NCBI GenBank assembly: GCA_013200995.1
Contig: CP053688.1
Location: 2,728,001-2,792,000 of the forward strand
Source of the DNA: Arthrobacter citreus
GTDB taxonomy: Bacteria; Bacillota; Bacilli; Bacillales; Bacillaceae_G
Length of the DNA stretch: 64,000 nucleotides
Reading direction: 5' to 3'
In this document: in pieces, positions 53,364-63,658 of the stretch
How the letters are laid out: every line of letters starts with the position of its first letter
Numbering within the stretch: the first letter of the stretch is position 1
Made by a program: the position numbers and the translations under genes
The notes under the pieces: generated by a model
The model's input: the letters and a program-made list of their open reading frames with translations, nothing else
Database searches by the model: none
Told to the model about the DNA's origin: nothing

Positions 53364-54539
53364 TTAATCTAAAAGCTTAAATGTAGCATGAACAAATGTG
53401 TTTACACCAATTTCTAATGCGTCCTCATCTATTGTAAAACGAGCATGATGATGCGGATAGACGATATCTTTTTCTTTGTTTCCCGCTCCTACATAGAAAT
53501 AAGTTCCCGGAGCCTTTTGTTGGTATGCAGAGAAATCTTCGCCTCCCATGTTTGGTTTCATTAGTTCAAGAGTCTCTTCACCAAACACTTCCAGAACAGT
53601 TTCTTCAATCGCCTTCGTAAGTTGATCATTATTGATAACTGGGCGGTATCCGAACTCATATTTAAATTTGTATTGTGCACCATGTGCCTCCGTTATTCCT
53701 TTTACAACTCGCTCCATAAGTGCAGGAACCGATTTTCTAAGTTCAGCATCGAAACTACGAACGGTTCCACATATTTCAACTGATCCTGGAATTACATTAT
53801 GGGTTGTACCAGCAACAAATTGAGTAACAGATAAAACTAGATTATCAAGTGGATCTGTATTTCTTGAAACGATATGTTGAAGATTGGTTACAACCTGGGC
53901 AGCAACAGCAATTGAATCGATCGTGTCATGAGGAAGTGCTGCATGTCCACCTTTACCTTCTACTGTGATATAGAAAGTATCGGGTGCAGCCATCATCGGA
54001 CCATATGCTACTCCTACTTTACCTAGTTTCATAGGAGCCCAAAGATGTGCGCCAATCACCATATCTACTCCATCCATTACACCAACTTGTACCATTTCCT
54101 CGGCACCACCAGGAAACAATTCTTCAGCGTGTTGAAACAAAAAGCGAACTTCACCTTTAATATCGTCTTTTAAACTAGTTAAAATCTTTGCCGTTCCTAG
54201 TAGCATTGCAGTATGACCATCGTGCCCACAAGCATGCATCACACCTGGATTTTTAGAAGCAAATTCAAAAGTGCTTTCCTCCTCGATCGGTAAAGCATCC
54301 ATATCAGCGCGAATAGCTAACACCTTTCCAGGCTGCGATCCAATCAGTCGAGCCATAACACTTGTCTTTGTTGGTCGAGATAATTCTAAATTGCCGAAAG
54401 ATTGAAGTGTATCATACACATATTGGGCTGTTTTTTCTTCATGAAAAGATAACTCTGGATATTGGTGAAAATGTCTTCTCCACGCAATTACTTCCTCTTT
54501 TGTTTGTTCTACTAATTTGTCTAATGCTAATGTTTGCAT
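53364..54539 (-). CDS. M20D family amidohydrolase (N-acyl-L-amino acid amidohydrolase)
   Basis: 391 residues. Metal-binding motifs are HACGHDGHTAML (about 101-112), QHAEELFPGG (about 135) and GGEDFSAY near the C-terminus. It resembles hippurate/N-acetyl-amino-acid deacylases, releasing free amino acid and an acid in the cytoplasm. It follows the M20 Zn hydrolase by 14 bp. Confidence 0.88.
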   Translation of the reverse strand: MQTLALDKLVEQTKEEVIAWRRHFHQYPELSFHEEKTAQYVYDTLQSFGNLELSRPTKTSVMARLIGSQPGKVLAIRADMDALPIEEESTFEFASKNPGVMHACGHDGHTAMLLGTAKILTSLKDDIKGEVRFLFQHAEELFPGGAEEMVQVGVMDGVDMVIGAHLWAPMKLGKVGVAYGPMMAAPDTFYITVEGKGGHAALPHDTIDSIAVAAQVVTNLQHIVSRNTDPLDNLVLSVTQFVAGTTHNVIPGSVEICGTVRSFDAELRKSVPALMERVVKGITEAHGAQYKFKYEFGYRPVINNDQLTKAIEETVLEVFGEETLELMKPNMGGEDFSAYQQKAPGTYFYVGAGNKEKDIVYPHHHARFTIDEDALEIGVNTFVHATFKLLD

Positions 54540-54553
54540 TATTGTTTCCTCCT

Positions 54554-55783
54554 CTATTCATTATTTGATAACTGAAGTACGGTATGATAAAGTACGTTAG
54601 CACCGTCTGTACAATCTTCCTTTGAACTCCATTCTGCGGGATTATGGCTGATCCCATCTTTTGACCGGATAAAGAGCATCCCTATTGGACAAAGACTTGT
54701 AAGCTGCATGCAATCATGACCAGCCCCACTTGGTAGGAATAATGTTCCCACACCAGTTTTTTCACACGCTAATTTTGCAATATCCTGAATTTCATTTGAG
54801 CATAATGATGGTTTAATACGCTGAAGTACTTCAATTTGTAATCCTACGCCGCGTTGTTCACATAAAATTTGCGACCCTTCTAAAATTCGATTTTCTACCT
54901 GATCACGAATTTCTTCATTTACATCGCGGAGATCCAAAGTAAATTCAACTTTCCCAGGAATAATATTAATTCCTCCTGGAAACAGCTGCAATTGACCAAC
55001 TGTTCCAACCGTTGAACCTGTCTTAGATGATTCCTTTTCTATTAGTTGAATAATTTGAGATGCAGCAACTAAGGCATCATTACGATCATTCATTGGCGTT
55101 GTCCCCGCATGTCCCGCTTTTCCTTCAATTATGAATTTAAGCCATAACGGGCCAGCGATTCCTGTAACAATACCAACTGATAAATTACTGTTCTCAAGCA
55201 CTTTTCCTTGTTCAATATGTAGTTCCACATAGGCTTTTACTGATTCATTACTTCTAACTGACTGTTCAATTAATAATGGATCATATCCAGCATCTGTCAT
55301 TGCTTGCGCTATCGTAATCCCTTGTTGATCCTTATTTTGAAGATCCTCTAATTTGAGCGTTCCAGCAATTCCCCGGCTGCCAATCATGCCAAAGCTAAAT
55401 CTTGCTCCTTCTTCATCGGTAAATGCAATCACTTCAATTGGATGCTCTGTTGTGATTCCCTGCTCGTTCATCGTTTGTAGGATTTCAATCCCCGATAGAA
55501 CACCAAGTGGTCCGTCAAAGTTCCCACCGTTATATACAGAATCAACGTGTGAGCCTACTAAGACAACCGGCGCGTTTGGGTTATTGCCCTCTTTACGTCC
55601 AACAAGATTTCCAACAGTATCTTCATATACTTTTAATCCTGCTTCAATCATATAAGTAGTAACCAATTCTTTAGCTTTTCTCTCTTCTTCACTAAAAGAC
55701 AAACGAGTAATCCCTCCAGAATCTCGTTTTCCTATGGCTCCTAACTCCATAAGGCGATTCCACAATCGTTCCTGATTAATCAT
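54554..55783 (-). CDS. M20 Zn-dependent hydrolase (N-carbamoyl-L-amino-acid hydrolase/allantoate type)
   Basis: 409 residues from ATG 55783 ([20 protein letters not shown]), with GGGAGG upstream; the frame is open to 55795. Motifs [39 protein letters not shown] and GAGHDCMQL define the allantoate amidohydrolase/L-carbamoylase group. It hydrolyses ureido compounds to amino acid, CO2 and ammonia. A 16-bp box shared with the 59402 gene lies 42 bp upstream, so it likely begins its own transcript. Confidence 0.87.
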   Translation of the reverse strand: MINQERLWNRLMELGAIGKRDSGGITRLSFSEEERKAKELVTTYMIEAGLKVYEDTVGNLVGRKEGNNPNAPVVLVGSHVDSVYNGGNFDGPLGVLSGIEILQTMNEQGITTEHPIEVIAFTDEEGARFSFGMIGSRGIAGTLKLEDLQNKDQQGITIAQAMTDAGYDPLLIEQSVRSNESVKAYVELHIEQGKVLENSNLSVGIVTGIAGPLWLKFIIEGKAGHAGTTPMNDRNDALVAASQIIQLIEKESSKTGSTVGTVGQLQLFPGGINIIPGKVEFTLDLRDVNEEIRDQVENRILEGSQILCEQRGVGLQIEVLQRIKPSLCSNEIQDIAKLACEKTGVGTLFLPSGAGHDCMQLTSLCPIGMLFIRSKDGISHNPAEWSSKEDCTDGANVLYHTVLQLSNNE

Positions 55784-55824
55784 TTTTCCTCCCATTTAAT
55801 CTTTATTTAAGGTCTATTTATGGC

Positions 55825-55840
55825 TATGACCATAACTATA
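55825..55840. promoter_or_regulatory. Shared 16-bp box upstream of the Zn hydrolase gene
   Basis: TATGACCATAACTATA; the partner at 59463-59478 differs at two positions. On the minus strand it contains the partial palindrome TATGG-TCATAG-CCATA. Confidence 0.5.
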
Positions 55841-55894
55841 TCACTAATTATTTATTTTGTTAAGTAATAATATTCAGAATATTTAATATAAAAT

Positions 55895-55926
55895 TAAAAA
55901 AAACGGTAAATTCAGTCTTTACCGTT
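55895..55926 (-). terminator. Terminator of the AbgA-EamA-regulator operon
   Basis: AAACGGTAAA pairs with TTTACCGTTT on the minus strand, followed by TTTTTTAATTTT. It touches the stop codon of the regulator gene. Confidence 0.85.
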
Positions 55927-57228
55927 TCACAGAATAATTTTATAAATGTTTCTTGGCCTTCCACGTGAATAAGGCGTTTCCTCACCGATCACCTGAGCAA
56001 TTCCTTGTTCCTCTAATTCTTTTAATATTCTACGAGCGCTTCTCGGCATGATTTGCATATACTGTGCCAGCTCATGTGCTCCAATCTCACTCTTTCCTAT
56101 TTTTCGAAGAATTGACTCTAGTTTACTTAGTGTAGAAATACTAAGTGAAGTTTTTTCGCTAATTTCCTGTAGTTCTTTTGAAACATATGAGTATGTGATA
56201 CTTTCTTCTCTTCCTAATGGACCTGCAATCGTTTGATTATCGAGAGCAACCATCCAACTTCCTTTTCCATACTCTCTAGCATGAAATAAAGCTCTACCTG
56301 CATGAATTTCTGCTTCGTATGCCGTTTTACCGATTCCAATACCACAAGTAATTACTTCTTTCTTTAACTCTTCCAGATCTTCCAAATTCGGAATAACAGA
56401 AAATTCATTCGTTATATCCTGTAATAGTCCGCGTGTTGTAAAAATGACATATCTACCAGGACCTGCAGATTTAAGTGATCCTTGAATTTTATTGGCGTAA
56501 ACTAGTAACTTCTCTGCCATTTTGATTTCAATTTTATACATTTCATCGGTAGAAAAAGTATCCTTCGCCAATCCAAAAAATGAGTCGATTTCAATCATTT
56601 GAACTGCAATTTGACTTTGTTTAAAATGCAACATCTCATAAGTTCGAAGTGCTAAATTTAGAACCGAATCAATAGCTGATTTAGCAGGTAGTACTCGATA
56701 AACTGGGACACCCATTTTATCAAGTTCAATATGTGCAGATCGCAAACATGTAACTGCTGCTTTCGTCTTCCCGCTTTTCCATAACTCATAATGGTATCCG
56801 GCAAGTATCTTTGCATCAATTTCCCCTTCATAATATTTCAGATAAAGATCATTTGCTTTAATTTCTGCTTCATCTAAAATACTTTTCAGTTCATCCATAT
56901 GGAAGTTATCAAAGCTGATCTGCTCCATTGCAATCTCGTTATGATAGAATATTTGTAATAAAGTTTTATAAAGACTCGGTCCAGTATGTGGAGTAAAAAA
57001 CATCGGTTTTGTCATTCCACCCCATTCTTTTGCTATTGAATATGGAACCTTACCCGAAAAGAGCCAAATATCAAAGTTATTTGCAATTGGTTTTAAAAGG
57101 TCAACAATCTCCTCTTCTCTCCAATAGACGATCGGAACGCATTCAAATTCAGGGTATTCCTTTATAACAGATTGAATAACGTCAATTGAATCATCCGATC
57201 CAAGTAGACCTAAACGGATTTTTTTCAT
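55927..57228 (-). CDS. Transcriptional regulator with N-terminal sensor and C-terminal winged helix
   Basis: 433 residues from ATG 57228 (MKKIRLGLLGSDDSIDVIQS), GTGGAGG upstream; the frame is open to 57279. The N-terminal half resembles a substrate- or phosphate-binding response fold. A degenerate GGDEF-like module lies at about 240-330 (CGIGIGKTAYEAEIHAGRAL). A C-terminal winged helix spans about 365-433 (AHELAQYMQIMPRSARRILK). I do not recognise a named protein. Being in the M20 operon, it is the natural candidate to bind the two 16-bp boxes. Confidence 0.72.
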   Translation of the reverse strand: MKKIRLGLLGSDDSIDVIQSVIKEYPEFECVPIVYWREEEIVDLLKPIANNFDIWLFSGKVPYSIAKEWGGMTKPMFFTPHTGPSLYKTLLQIFYHNEIAMEQISFDNFHMDELKSILDEAEIKANDLYLKYYEGEIDAKILAGYHYELWKSGKTKAAVTCLRSAHIELDKMGVPVYRVLPAKSAIDSVLNLALRTYEMLHFKQSQIAVQMIEIDSFFGLAKDTFSTDEMYKIEIKMAEKLLVYANKIQGSLKSAGPGRYVIFTTRGLLQDITNEFSVIPNLEDLEELKKEVITCGIGIGKTAYEAEIHAGRALFHAREYGKGSWMVALDNQTIAGPLGREESITYSYVSKELQEISEKTSLSISTLSKLESILRKIGKSEIGAHELAQYMQIMPRSARRILKELEEQGIAQVIGEETPYSRGRPRNIYKIIL

Positions 57229-57239
57229 CTTTTCCTCCA

Positions 57240-58073
57240 CTACTCTATGATAAATAAAATTCCTAAAATAGTAATACAACAGGCAATCAATTTAGCCGCT
57301 GTAATTTTTTCCTTATAATAAATTCGAGCTAAAACTAAAGCAAATATTGGCGATGTATAGGCTAAAGCAACAACAAGAGTCCCATCGGCTATCTTTAAAG
57401 CAGCAAACAATGCGATCCATTGAGCAATCGCAAGTACACCACGCATTGAAAGATGTTTATTTAGTCCAGGATACCAAATTTTTGGACGATATAATAAATA
57501 AATAATAAGTGCAATTCCAGTAGCTCTAAAAAAGTAAAGTGTAGGAGCATTGATCAATTGATGAACAAGCAGCTGTTGGGTAGGAACCATACTGAGTCCA
57601 GCTGATACTGCTGCTGCAACCCCTAATAAATTTCCAGGCTTTTTAATTTCTACTAATGGAGACAACAAGTTTTTCCCTTTAATATTTAGAAAATACACAC
57701 CAAGAACAATAAGCAGGACCGGTATTAATATATGTACATCAAATCCATGCAAAATGCTATTTGGAATAAATGTGAATAATGGGGTTAGCGCAGTATACAC
57801 CGCTAATTGAGATACTTCTATTCGTCCTAACGCTAAGAAAAATGATACATTTGACACTGTATCTAATAAAATTACAATTAATAACAGACCCATTGAAACT
57901 GGAGTAGCAGAAAATGAATAATACCACGGCATTACACAGCCAAGTAGTATAGTAACGACTAGAAAAGAAGTCACGATAAAACTATTATTATCTTTCATTT
58001 GCAATGTTATTTTTTTAGCATACAACGCATTCACCGCATTCAAAAAGGAACTGATTAATGCAAGAAAAAACAT
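57240..58073 (-). CDS. DMT (EamA-type) transporter
   Basis: 277 residues, about ten hydrophobic helices (FFLALISSFLNAVNALYAKK at the start; LIACCITILGILFIIE at the end) in two EamA halves. It probably exports an amino acid or its derivative produced by the neighbouring M20 enzymes. It lies 24 bp after the AbgA-like gene and 11 bp before the regulator. Confidence 0.8.
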   Translation of the reverse strand: MFFLALISSFLNAVNALYAKKITLQMKDNNSFIVTSFLVVTILLGCVMPWYYSFSATPVSMGLLLIVILLDTVSNVSFFLALGRIEVSQLAVYTALTPLFTFIPNSILHGFDVHILIPVLLIVLGVYFLNIKGKNLLSPLVEIKKPGNLLGVAAAVSAGLSMVPTQQLLVHQLINAPTLYFFRATGIALIIYLLYRPKIWYPGLNKHLSMRGVLAIAQWIALFAALKIADGTLVVALAYTSPIFALVLARIYYKEKITAAKLIACCITILGILFIIE

Positions 58074-58097
58074 ATTCTTTTCTCCTCTCTTTCTAGA

Positions 58098-59402
58098 TTA
58101 ATATCCTGCTAAATGGATTAGGATATTTCCATAAACTTCAACTGCAAACGGAATTGTTTTTTCATTAAAATCGAATGCACAGTTATGATGTCCTGCCGCC
58201 AATTCAGTTCCAAATAATAGATAAGTAGCCATTCCACCATTCGCTTGAACCCTTTTCATCATATAAGTTACATCTTCAGAAGCAAGAAAAGGCTGAGAAG
58301 TAACAATCTCACTCGTTTGTTTAACTTTCGATCCAATACTGTATACAAGGCTTGCAAGATCTGAATCACATACTGCTGAAATCGAACGGCCAACTACTAC
58401 TGTTTGCTCCTTAACCCCATACATCTGAGCAGCTGCTTGAATGATACGAAGTGACTCATCTTTCATATATTGATCAACCTCATTCGTCGTCCCTCTTGTT
58501 TCAAACTTTAACTTAGCATGGCCCGGGATAATATTTCGACCTTCTCCACCTTGAATAACACCTACATTTACTCTAGAATCCCCTAAGCCATGACGTGAGA
58601 TTGCATACAATTGCAAGGTGATTGTAGATGCAGCAAGGATTGCATTTCTACCTTCATGCGGCGCTAATGCTGCATGTGCCTGCACTCCTTCCAGTTCTAA
58701 ATCAATCTTAGTGGCAGCGAAAAAGTCAGTTACGCTACAGACAAGTTGATTTTGTTTTGTTGCAGTTACACCAATATGACCACTAAAGAAATAATTAACA
58801 TCTTCTAAAACACCAGCGTCAACCATTGCCCTCGCACCACGTGCACCTTCTTCAGCAGGTTGAAAGATAAGTTTAATTTTTCCTGACAGTTTCTCTTTCA
58901 TATTTGAAACTAACCGTGCCAATCCCAACCCAATAGCGATATGGCCATCATGTCCACAAGCATGCATGTAGCCCTCTACTTTCGAACTAAAATTCTGATT
59001 CCATGGCACATGACCTGTTCCTTTGTCCTCAGAAATTTCTAATGCATCAATATCAAATCGGAAGGCAAGTGTTGGGCCAATTCGCCCAGTATCGCATACT
59101 CCTACAACACCAGTTAACCCATCCTCCATTTTCTCAACCCAATAAGGATTAGCACCAAATGCCATTGCCCGATCCTTCGCTTCCTGTAGCGTTTTTTCAT
59201 CTGGGACACCCATTCTAGATTCAGAAACAATGACTTCTCTTCCAACTTTTACTTCAAAACCCAAATCTGATAAGAAATCTGCTATAAGAGATGAAGTTCG
59301 GAATTCCGTCCATCCAATTTCCGGAAAACAGTGGATATTACGCCTAAAATTGATCAAACTTTCTTCCATATTATCAACCAACTGTGAGATTAATTCCTCC
59401 AA
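58098..59402 (-). CDS. M20 peptidase, AbgA-like (p-aminobenzoyl-glutamate hydrolase type)
   Basis: 434 residues; TTG 59402 with AGGAGG eight bases upstream. Motifs HACGHDGHIAIGL, QPAEEGARGAR and SGHIGVTA fit the aminobenzoyl-glutamate hydrolase subunit A group; the length equals AbgA (about 436). It hydrolyses an N-acyl-glutamate-like amide. First gene of a three-gene operon, with the 16-bp box 61 bp upstream. Confidence 0.85.
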   Translation of the reverse strand: MEELISQLVDNMEESLINFRRNIHCFPEIGWTEFRTSSLIADFLSDLGFEVKVGREVIVSESRMGVPDEKTLQEAKDRAMAFGANPYWVEKMEDGLTGVVGVCDTGRIGPTLAFRFDIDALEISEDKGTGHVPWNQNFSSKVEGYMHACGHDGHIAIGLGLARLVSNMKEKLSGKIKLIFQPAEEGARGARAMVDAGVLEDVNYFFSGHIGVTATKQNQLVCSVTDFFAATKIDLELEGVQAHAALAPHEGRNAILAASTITLQLYAISRHGLGDSRVNVGVIQGGEGRNIIPGHAKLKFETRGTTNEVDQYMKDESLRIIQAAAQMYGVKEQTVVVGRSISAVCDSDLASLVYSIGSKVKQTSEIVTSQPFLASEDVTYMMKRVQANGGMATYLLFGTELAAGHHNCAFDFNEKTIPFAVEVYGNILIHLAGY

Positions 59403-59462
59403 ATTACTTACCTCCTTATTAATTGAGCTTTAGAATGATTTTATTTTCGGTTGAATTCAGGT

Positions 59463-59478
59463 TACGACCATAATTATA
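59463..59478. promoter_or_regulatory. Shared 16-bp box upstream of the AbgA-like gene
   Basis: TACGACCATAATTATA, two changes from the box at 55825-55840. The remaining part of 59403-60046 shows no gene. Confidence 0.5.
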
Positions 59479-60046
59479 GACTATTCTGACACTTTTGGAT
59501 AGAAAGCTAAAATACTATTTTGTTAGATGATTCTTTTATACTATTCTAGTTGTTAGGATTCTCTATGATGTTTTTTTCATAGGAATGCTTCAAATAGGGC
59601 TGAACACTTTAATCTTCTTGGACAACTAGATCAGGGAATCAGTATTTCCCCCAATATACAACAAGTTAGTCTGTTACAATTTCCTACGCTTTATCAGTAA
59701 ATTTTTATTCCTCCCTATACACTTTCTATTTAATTGGATGATTGTATTTCTCTTAAATATTAAAAGAAATTAACGTAATTAACAGAAAATTAAGTAATCC
59801 TTAATACAAAGTTAAGAAAACCCAAAGGTAATTCCATCAATTTTTGGGAAACTGTAGTAGTTTTATAAATAATTAACAAATATAATTATTATTGTTCTTA
59901 ATTAAGAAAAATATTAAAAAGGATTATTCCTATCTAAAAGAAGATACTTCTAACGTTAATAATCGAAATTAAAATTAAAGACTAATAAAAAATAGGCGTG
60001 GCTTCTATACTAAGTCAACCGTTTGAATTCAGGGAGGAAAATAGAA

Positions 60047-60283
60047 ATGGAAAAGAAACCAATATTTTATGATGGAAGTAATTTAGTGGAAAGTACGATT
60101 CAGGAAGATCAAATTAAAACAAATGTAAAGAATGATGAAACTAAAGTGACAGATGATATGAGAAAAAACATTAGTGGGAACCCGTACATATTTGAATAAG
60201 TTTTCGGAGCGGTACTGATCGTGGTATCGCTTTGTTGTTTGATTCTCTATAAAAGACTAGTTGAATTAAGTTGTTTCGGATAA
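60047..60283 (+). pseudogene. Small membrane protein interrupted by an in-frame stop
   Basis: ATG 60047 follows a perfect GGGAGGAAAATAGAA. Codons 1-50 encode a hydrophilic, acidic segment (MEKKPIFYDGSNLVESTIQE). Codon 51 is TAA (60197-60199). The same frame then continues for 27 codons with a clear transmembrane helix (VFGAVLIVVSLCCLILYKRL) to TAA at 60281. As one protein it would be a 77-residue tail-anchored type. It may be a recent nonsense mutation, a real 50-residue protein, or a read-through product. Confidence 0.5.
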
Positions 60284-60403
60284 ATATGATATTCGGCCTC
60301 TAATTCTAGTACTCTAACCATTAGTTAGTCGAGGAAAAATGAAACTTGCAAATTACTATCATCTTTAGTTCCCTAACTCTAAGATTATTCTTCCCTTTAC
60401 TTG

Positions 60404-60441
60404 AATAAAAAGGGCTTTACTTCATTAATTAAAGTAAAGCA
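60404..60441 (-). terminator. Terminator of the amino-acid permease gene
   Basis: GCTTTACTT pairs with AAGTAAAGC on the minus strand, followed by CCTTTTTATT. Confidence 0.7.
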
Positions 60442-60547
60442 CCAGTTTATTAAAGTATAAGTCTATAATAAATGTAGTGACTGTATTAACATCCTCAAGG
60501 CTTACTAGTAATCAATCTACTTTAAATATTACTAATAATCACTTCTA

Positions 60548-61897
60548 CTAGTTTTTGTGGAGACGATTCTTCCATACATACGTTAAAGTAATAAAGATGT
60601 AGATGCAAAGTGTAATAATCGTTACGATTGCAGGTGTAGTAAAAATAATTCCAACCAAGATTGCTAATAAAGCGATGATCACTGCCCAAGTCGTATACGG
60701 AAACCATTTAACTAAATAGCCACTTGGTTTTTCAGATAGTAGTTTACGTGATTTCAAATGAGCAATGGCTATGATCAACCAAATGAATAATACGGTATAT
60801 CCTAGAGATCCCATCAGGAAATCGAATGTCTTGCTTCCAGCAAATAAAGAAATCAGCACACCGGCAAATAATGTGGAAGTACACATTAATATTGCATAAA
60901 CAGGAACTTTTTTCTTCGTTAATTTTGAAAAGATTTTCGGAATGCGCCCGTCCACCGCTTGCGTATACAGAACACGGGATGAACCATACAATCCAGAGTT
61001 CATGGATGAAATAATCGCTATTAAAACAACCGCGTTCATAATATGGTCAGCACCTGGAATTCCGATCATTTTAAATACCATCACAAACGGACTTTCAGGA
61101 ACCCCATTTACTTTGTTCCAAGGAATTAAACTAACGATAATGAAAAATGGAATGATATAGAAAGAGATGATTCTAACCAATGTACTGCGAACGGCTTTTG
61201 GAACCACCTTTTCGGGATTTTTCGTTTCTGCTAATGTAACTCCAATTATTTCTGTACCACCATATGAATAAATTACTACTAGCATTGCCGTGATCAAACC
61301 TTTTGGTCCATTCGGAAAGAATCCGCCATGGTCAGTTAAGTTAGAGAAACCGACTGCTTTATGATCACCAAAATTCACAAGCAGCAATATTAAGCCAGCC
61401 ACTATGAATACAATGATGACCGTAATTTTAATTAATGCAAGCCAGTACTCCGTTTCGGCAAAAACCTTTACAGATAGCAAGTTGATTGTTGTAACTAACA
61501 CAGAAACTGCTAATGCCAGCATCCAGATTGAATAATTAGGCAACCAATATTGAATGAAAATAGCAGCCACAACTGATTCAGCAGTGATGTTTAATACCCA
61601 CATTTTCCAATAAATCCAATCAAGGAAATAAGCAGGATACTTTCCTAAAATAGTTTGGACAAGATCTCTGAACGTTCTTGCACTGCTATTACGCACCGCC
61701 ATTTCAGCTAAACCTTGCAAGATGAATAAAAGAATGATGCCTCCTATCAAGTAAGCAATTAATACCGATGGGCCTGCCATATCAATTGCTGAACTACTTC
61801 CTTTAAATAAACCAGCCCCGATGGCACCTCCTAACGCCATCATCGTAATATGCCTTGAAGTCATTGTCCTTTGTAAATTACGCTTGTCCTTTTCCAT
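60548..61897 (-). CDS. APC-family amino-acid permease under T-box control
   Basis: 449 residues, 12 hydrophobic helices, AAT-type (HITMMALGGAIGAGLFKGSS; SYGGTEIIGVTLAETKNPEK). Imports an amino acid with protons. GGAGG precedes the ATG. The T-box leader upstream has a CTT (Leu) specifier candidate, suggesting leucine or a related branched-chain substrate; the protein alone does not reveal specificity. Confidence 0.88.
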   Translation of the reverse strand: MEKDKRNLQRTMTSRHITMMALGGAIGAGLFKGSSSAIDMAGPSVLIAYLIGGIILLFILQGLAEMAVRNSSARTFRDLVQTILGKYPAYFLDWIYWKMWVLNITAESVVAAIFIQYWLPNYSIWMLALAVSVLVTTINLLSVKVFAETEYWLALIKITVIIVFIVAGLILLLVNFGDHKAVGFSNLTDHGGFFPNGPKGLITAMLVVIYSYGGTEIIGVTLAETKNPEKVVPKAVRSTLVRIISFYIIPFFIIVSLIPWNKVNGVPESPFVMVFKMIGIPGADHIMNAVVLIAIISSMNSGLYGSSRVLYTQAVDGRIPKIFSKLTKKKVPVYAILMCTSTLFAGVLISLFAGSKTFDFLMGSLGYTVLFIWLIIAIAHLKSRKLLSEKPSGYLVKWFPYTTWAVIIALLAILVGIIFTTPAIVTIITLCIYIFITLTYVWKNRLHKN

Positions 61898-61920
61898 ATC
61901 CTAACCTCCTAAAAAATCAA

Positions 61921-62221
61921 AAAAGGCATGTCGTCTCTTTCTTCATAATCAAATGAAAAAAGAGACGACATGCCTTAAGCTCACCGCGGTACCACTCTCA
62001 TTGGCTCTTTACGAACCCTACTTTAAAAACCTTGTAACGAAGGTCAATCGTTAAAACTCGAGAATAGATTAATCTAAACTTTCGCTTTACCACTCCCAGG
62101 CAAGTTCAAAGTATCATTGGACTGCGTTGCACCAACCCGCAGCTCTCTTAACCGAACAATTATCTTTTACTACTCCTGATCTTTGCGTTTTGAAAAACAT
62201 TTCTGAATATTTTTTATAATA
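61921..62221 (-). ncRNA. T-box riboswitch leader (specifier probably leucine)
   Basis: Minus strand. The T-box TGGTACCGCGGTGAGC is at 61994-61979, followed by a terminator (AAGGCATGTCGTCTCTTT / AAAGAGACGACATGCCTT, then TTTT). Stem I includes AGGAGTAGTAA near its base and the GGTGCAA apical loop. The specifier candidate is CTT at 62104-62102 in GAA-CTT-GCC, a leucine codon. Uncharged tRNA should stabilise the antiterminator. Confidence 0.88.
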
Positions 62222-62227
62222 AATAAT

Positions 62228-62256
62228 ACTATACGGATGAGAAACAGAGTTGTCAA
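62228..62256 (-). promoter_or_regulatory. Promoter of the T-box leader
   Basis: On the minus strand TTGACA (62256-62251), 17 bp, TATAGT (62233-62228). Start of transcription near 62221, just before the T-box stem I. Confidence 0.75.
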
Positions 62257-63090
62257 CAGTTTTTTTAGAATAATAATTTCAAAGAAACAACTGCTCGGCG
62301 AATTTTTTCATTACCCAGTTTTTGTGTAGTAATGTCATTTTCATTAAATTTACTAGACATTTTTAATTGTTCTAAACTGTAAAAAAAGACCGCTATAGCA
62401 TTATTCACAATGTCCAACTAACACATATTTTATTTTTTCCCCAGTAATGTTAAATCGGCAAAATAAAACAAATGAAAAAGGTATAGACGCTGATAAAACC
62501 CTATAAAAATTTATTTCTGAGGACTCTTTTAAATAAAAAAAATATAATACAACTACTTATACGAAAGTAATAATAAATTTATTTAACCTTTTTCTTATAT
62601 CAATCCATTTCATATTTTTTAAATTTATTAATGTTAAAGTTAAGACATATACGAGAATAAACTAACAAAAATTACATAACCAAATACAAATTTAATGGCA
62701 AATGAATGATCAAACCTACTACACCTAAAATTTCTTTTTTAGTCCTCATCATTACTATGTTTTTTTGATTCATCAAATTCATCCCCATATAGTTCTAATT
62801 AACTTATAAATGCAGTAACAAATTAATTAAATCTAACCTATCAATTTTTGTAATTTGGGGGAATTTTACAGTTTCTCTATATTTTTTGAGTTCTCTTCTG
62901 TAAATTATTTCTCTTATACAAATACATTTTTTTATTTTGCTTGATGTTTTTTTATTCAAATGAAAGCATCGTTCTTTTTTAATTTTTATCCCTTCAAAAG
63001 AAACCGATATTTATAATAAAATATGTTTTTTCTAAAATCAATAGAATATTTAATATCAATAATAATATAATAAAAAACAATAATGATTTA
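62257..63090. other. AT-rich gene-free stretch
   Basis: I see no gene, hairpin with a T-tract or repeat worth naming here. Confidence 0.5.
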
Positions 63091-63119
63091 TTGAAAAACG
63101 ATAATTCACATGTTAAAAT
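63091..63119 (+). promoter_or_regulatory. Promoter of the DUF2975/HTH pair
   Basis: TTGAAA (63091-63096), 17-bp spacer, TAAAAT (63114-63119), 47 bp before the ATG. Confidence 0.55.
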
Positions 63120-63165
63120 CAACCTATCATTAATTTTGTGGAAAATTTAATTAACGAGGTGCTTT

Positions 63166-63648
63166 ATGAAAAAAGCTACGACACTCTTTTTAAAAATAGC
63201 TGTTATTTTTATAGGAATCCCAGTTCTTGCATTGTGCGTATTTTTGGTGCCTAAATTCGCAAATTTTGCTGGAGATTTGTATCCAAATCTTACTTATATG
63301 AAATCGCTTGTTTTAATTGATATATACGCAGCAACGATCCCTTTTTACTTTGCTCTGTATCAAGCTTTTAAACTTTTAGGCTATATTGATAAAAGCCAAG
63401 CGTTCTCGGAATTATCGGTACAAGCCTTAAAAAAAATAAAATACTGTGCCATTACGATCTGTGGATTGTACCTGCTTGGTATGCCACTTTACTATTTGAT
63501 GGCAAAAAAAATTGACCCACCTAGTGTCATGCCAATGGATTTTGTCATTATTTTCGCCTCTATGGTAATCGCAGTTTTTGCTGCAGTTCTTCAAAGACTT
63601 TTACAAGAAGCAATTAATATAAAATCGGAAAATGATTTAACGATCTGA
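63166..63648 (+). CDS. DUF2975 membrane protein (YoaS-like)
   Basis: 160 residues, four transmembrane helices (IAVIFIGIPVLALCVFLVPK; YAATIPFYFALYQAFKLLGY). DUF2975 proteins are encoded with a small HTH partner, here the next gene; the pair equals B. subtilis yoaS-yozG. Function unknown; perhaps a membrane sensor controlling its HTH partner. GAGGTG precedes the ATG. Confidence 0.83.
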   Translation: MKKATTLFLKIAVIFIGIPVLALCVFLVPKFANFAGDLYPNLTYMKSLVLIDIYAATIPFYFALYQAFKLLGYIDKSQAFSELSVQALKKIKYCAITICGLYLLGMPLYYLMAKKIDPPSVMPMDFVIIFASMVIAVFAAVLQRLLQEAINIKSENDLTI

Positions 63649-63658
63649 GGTGACTATC

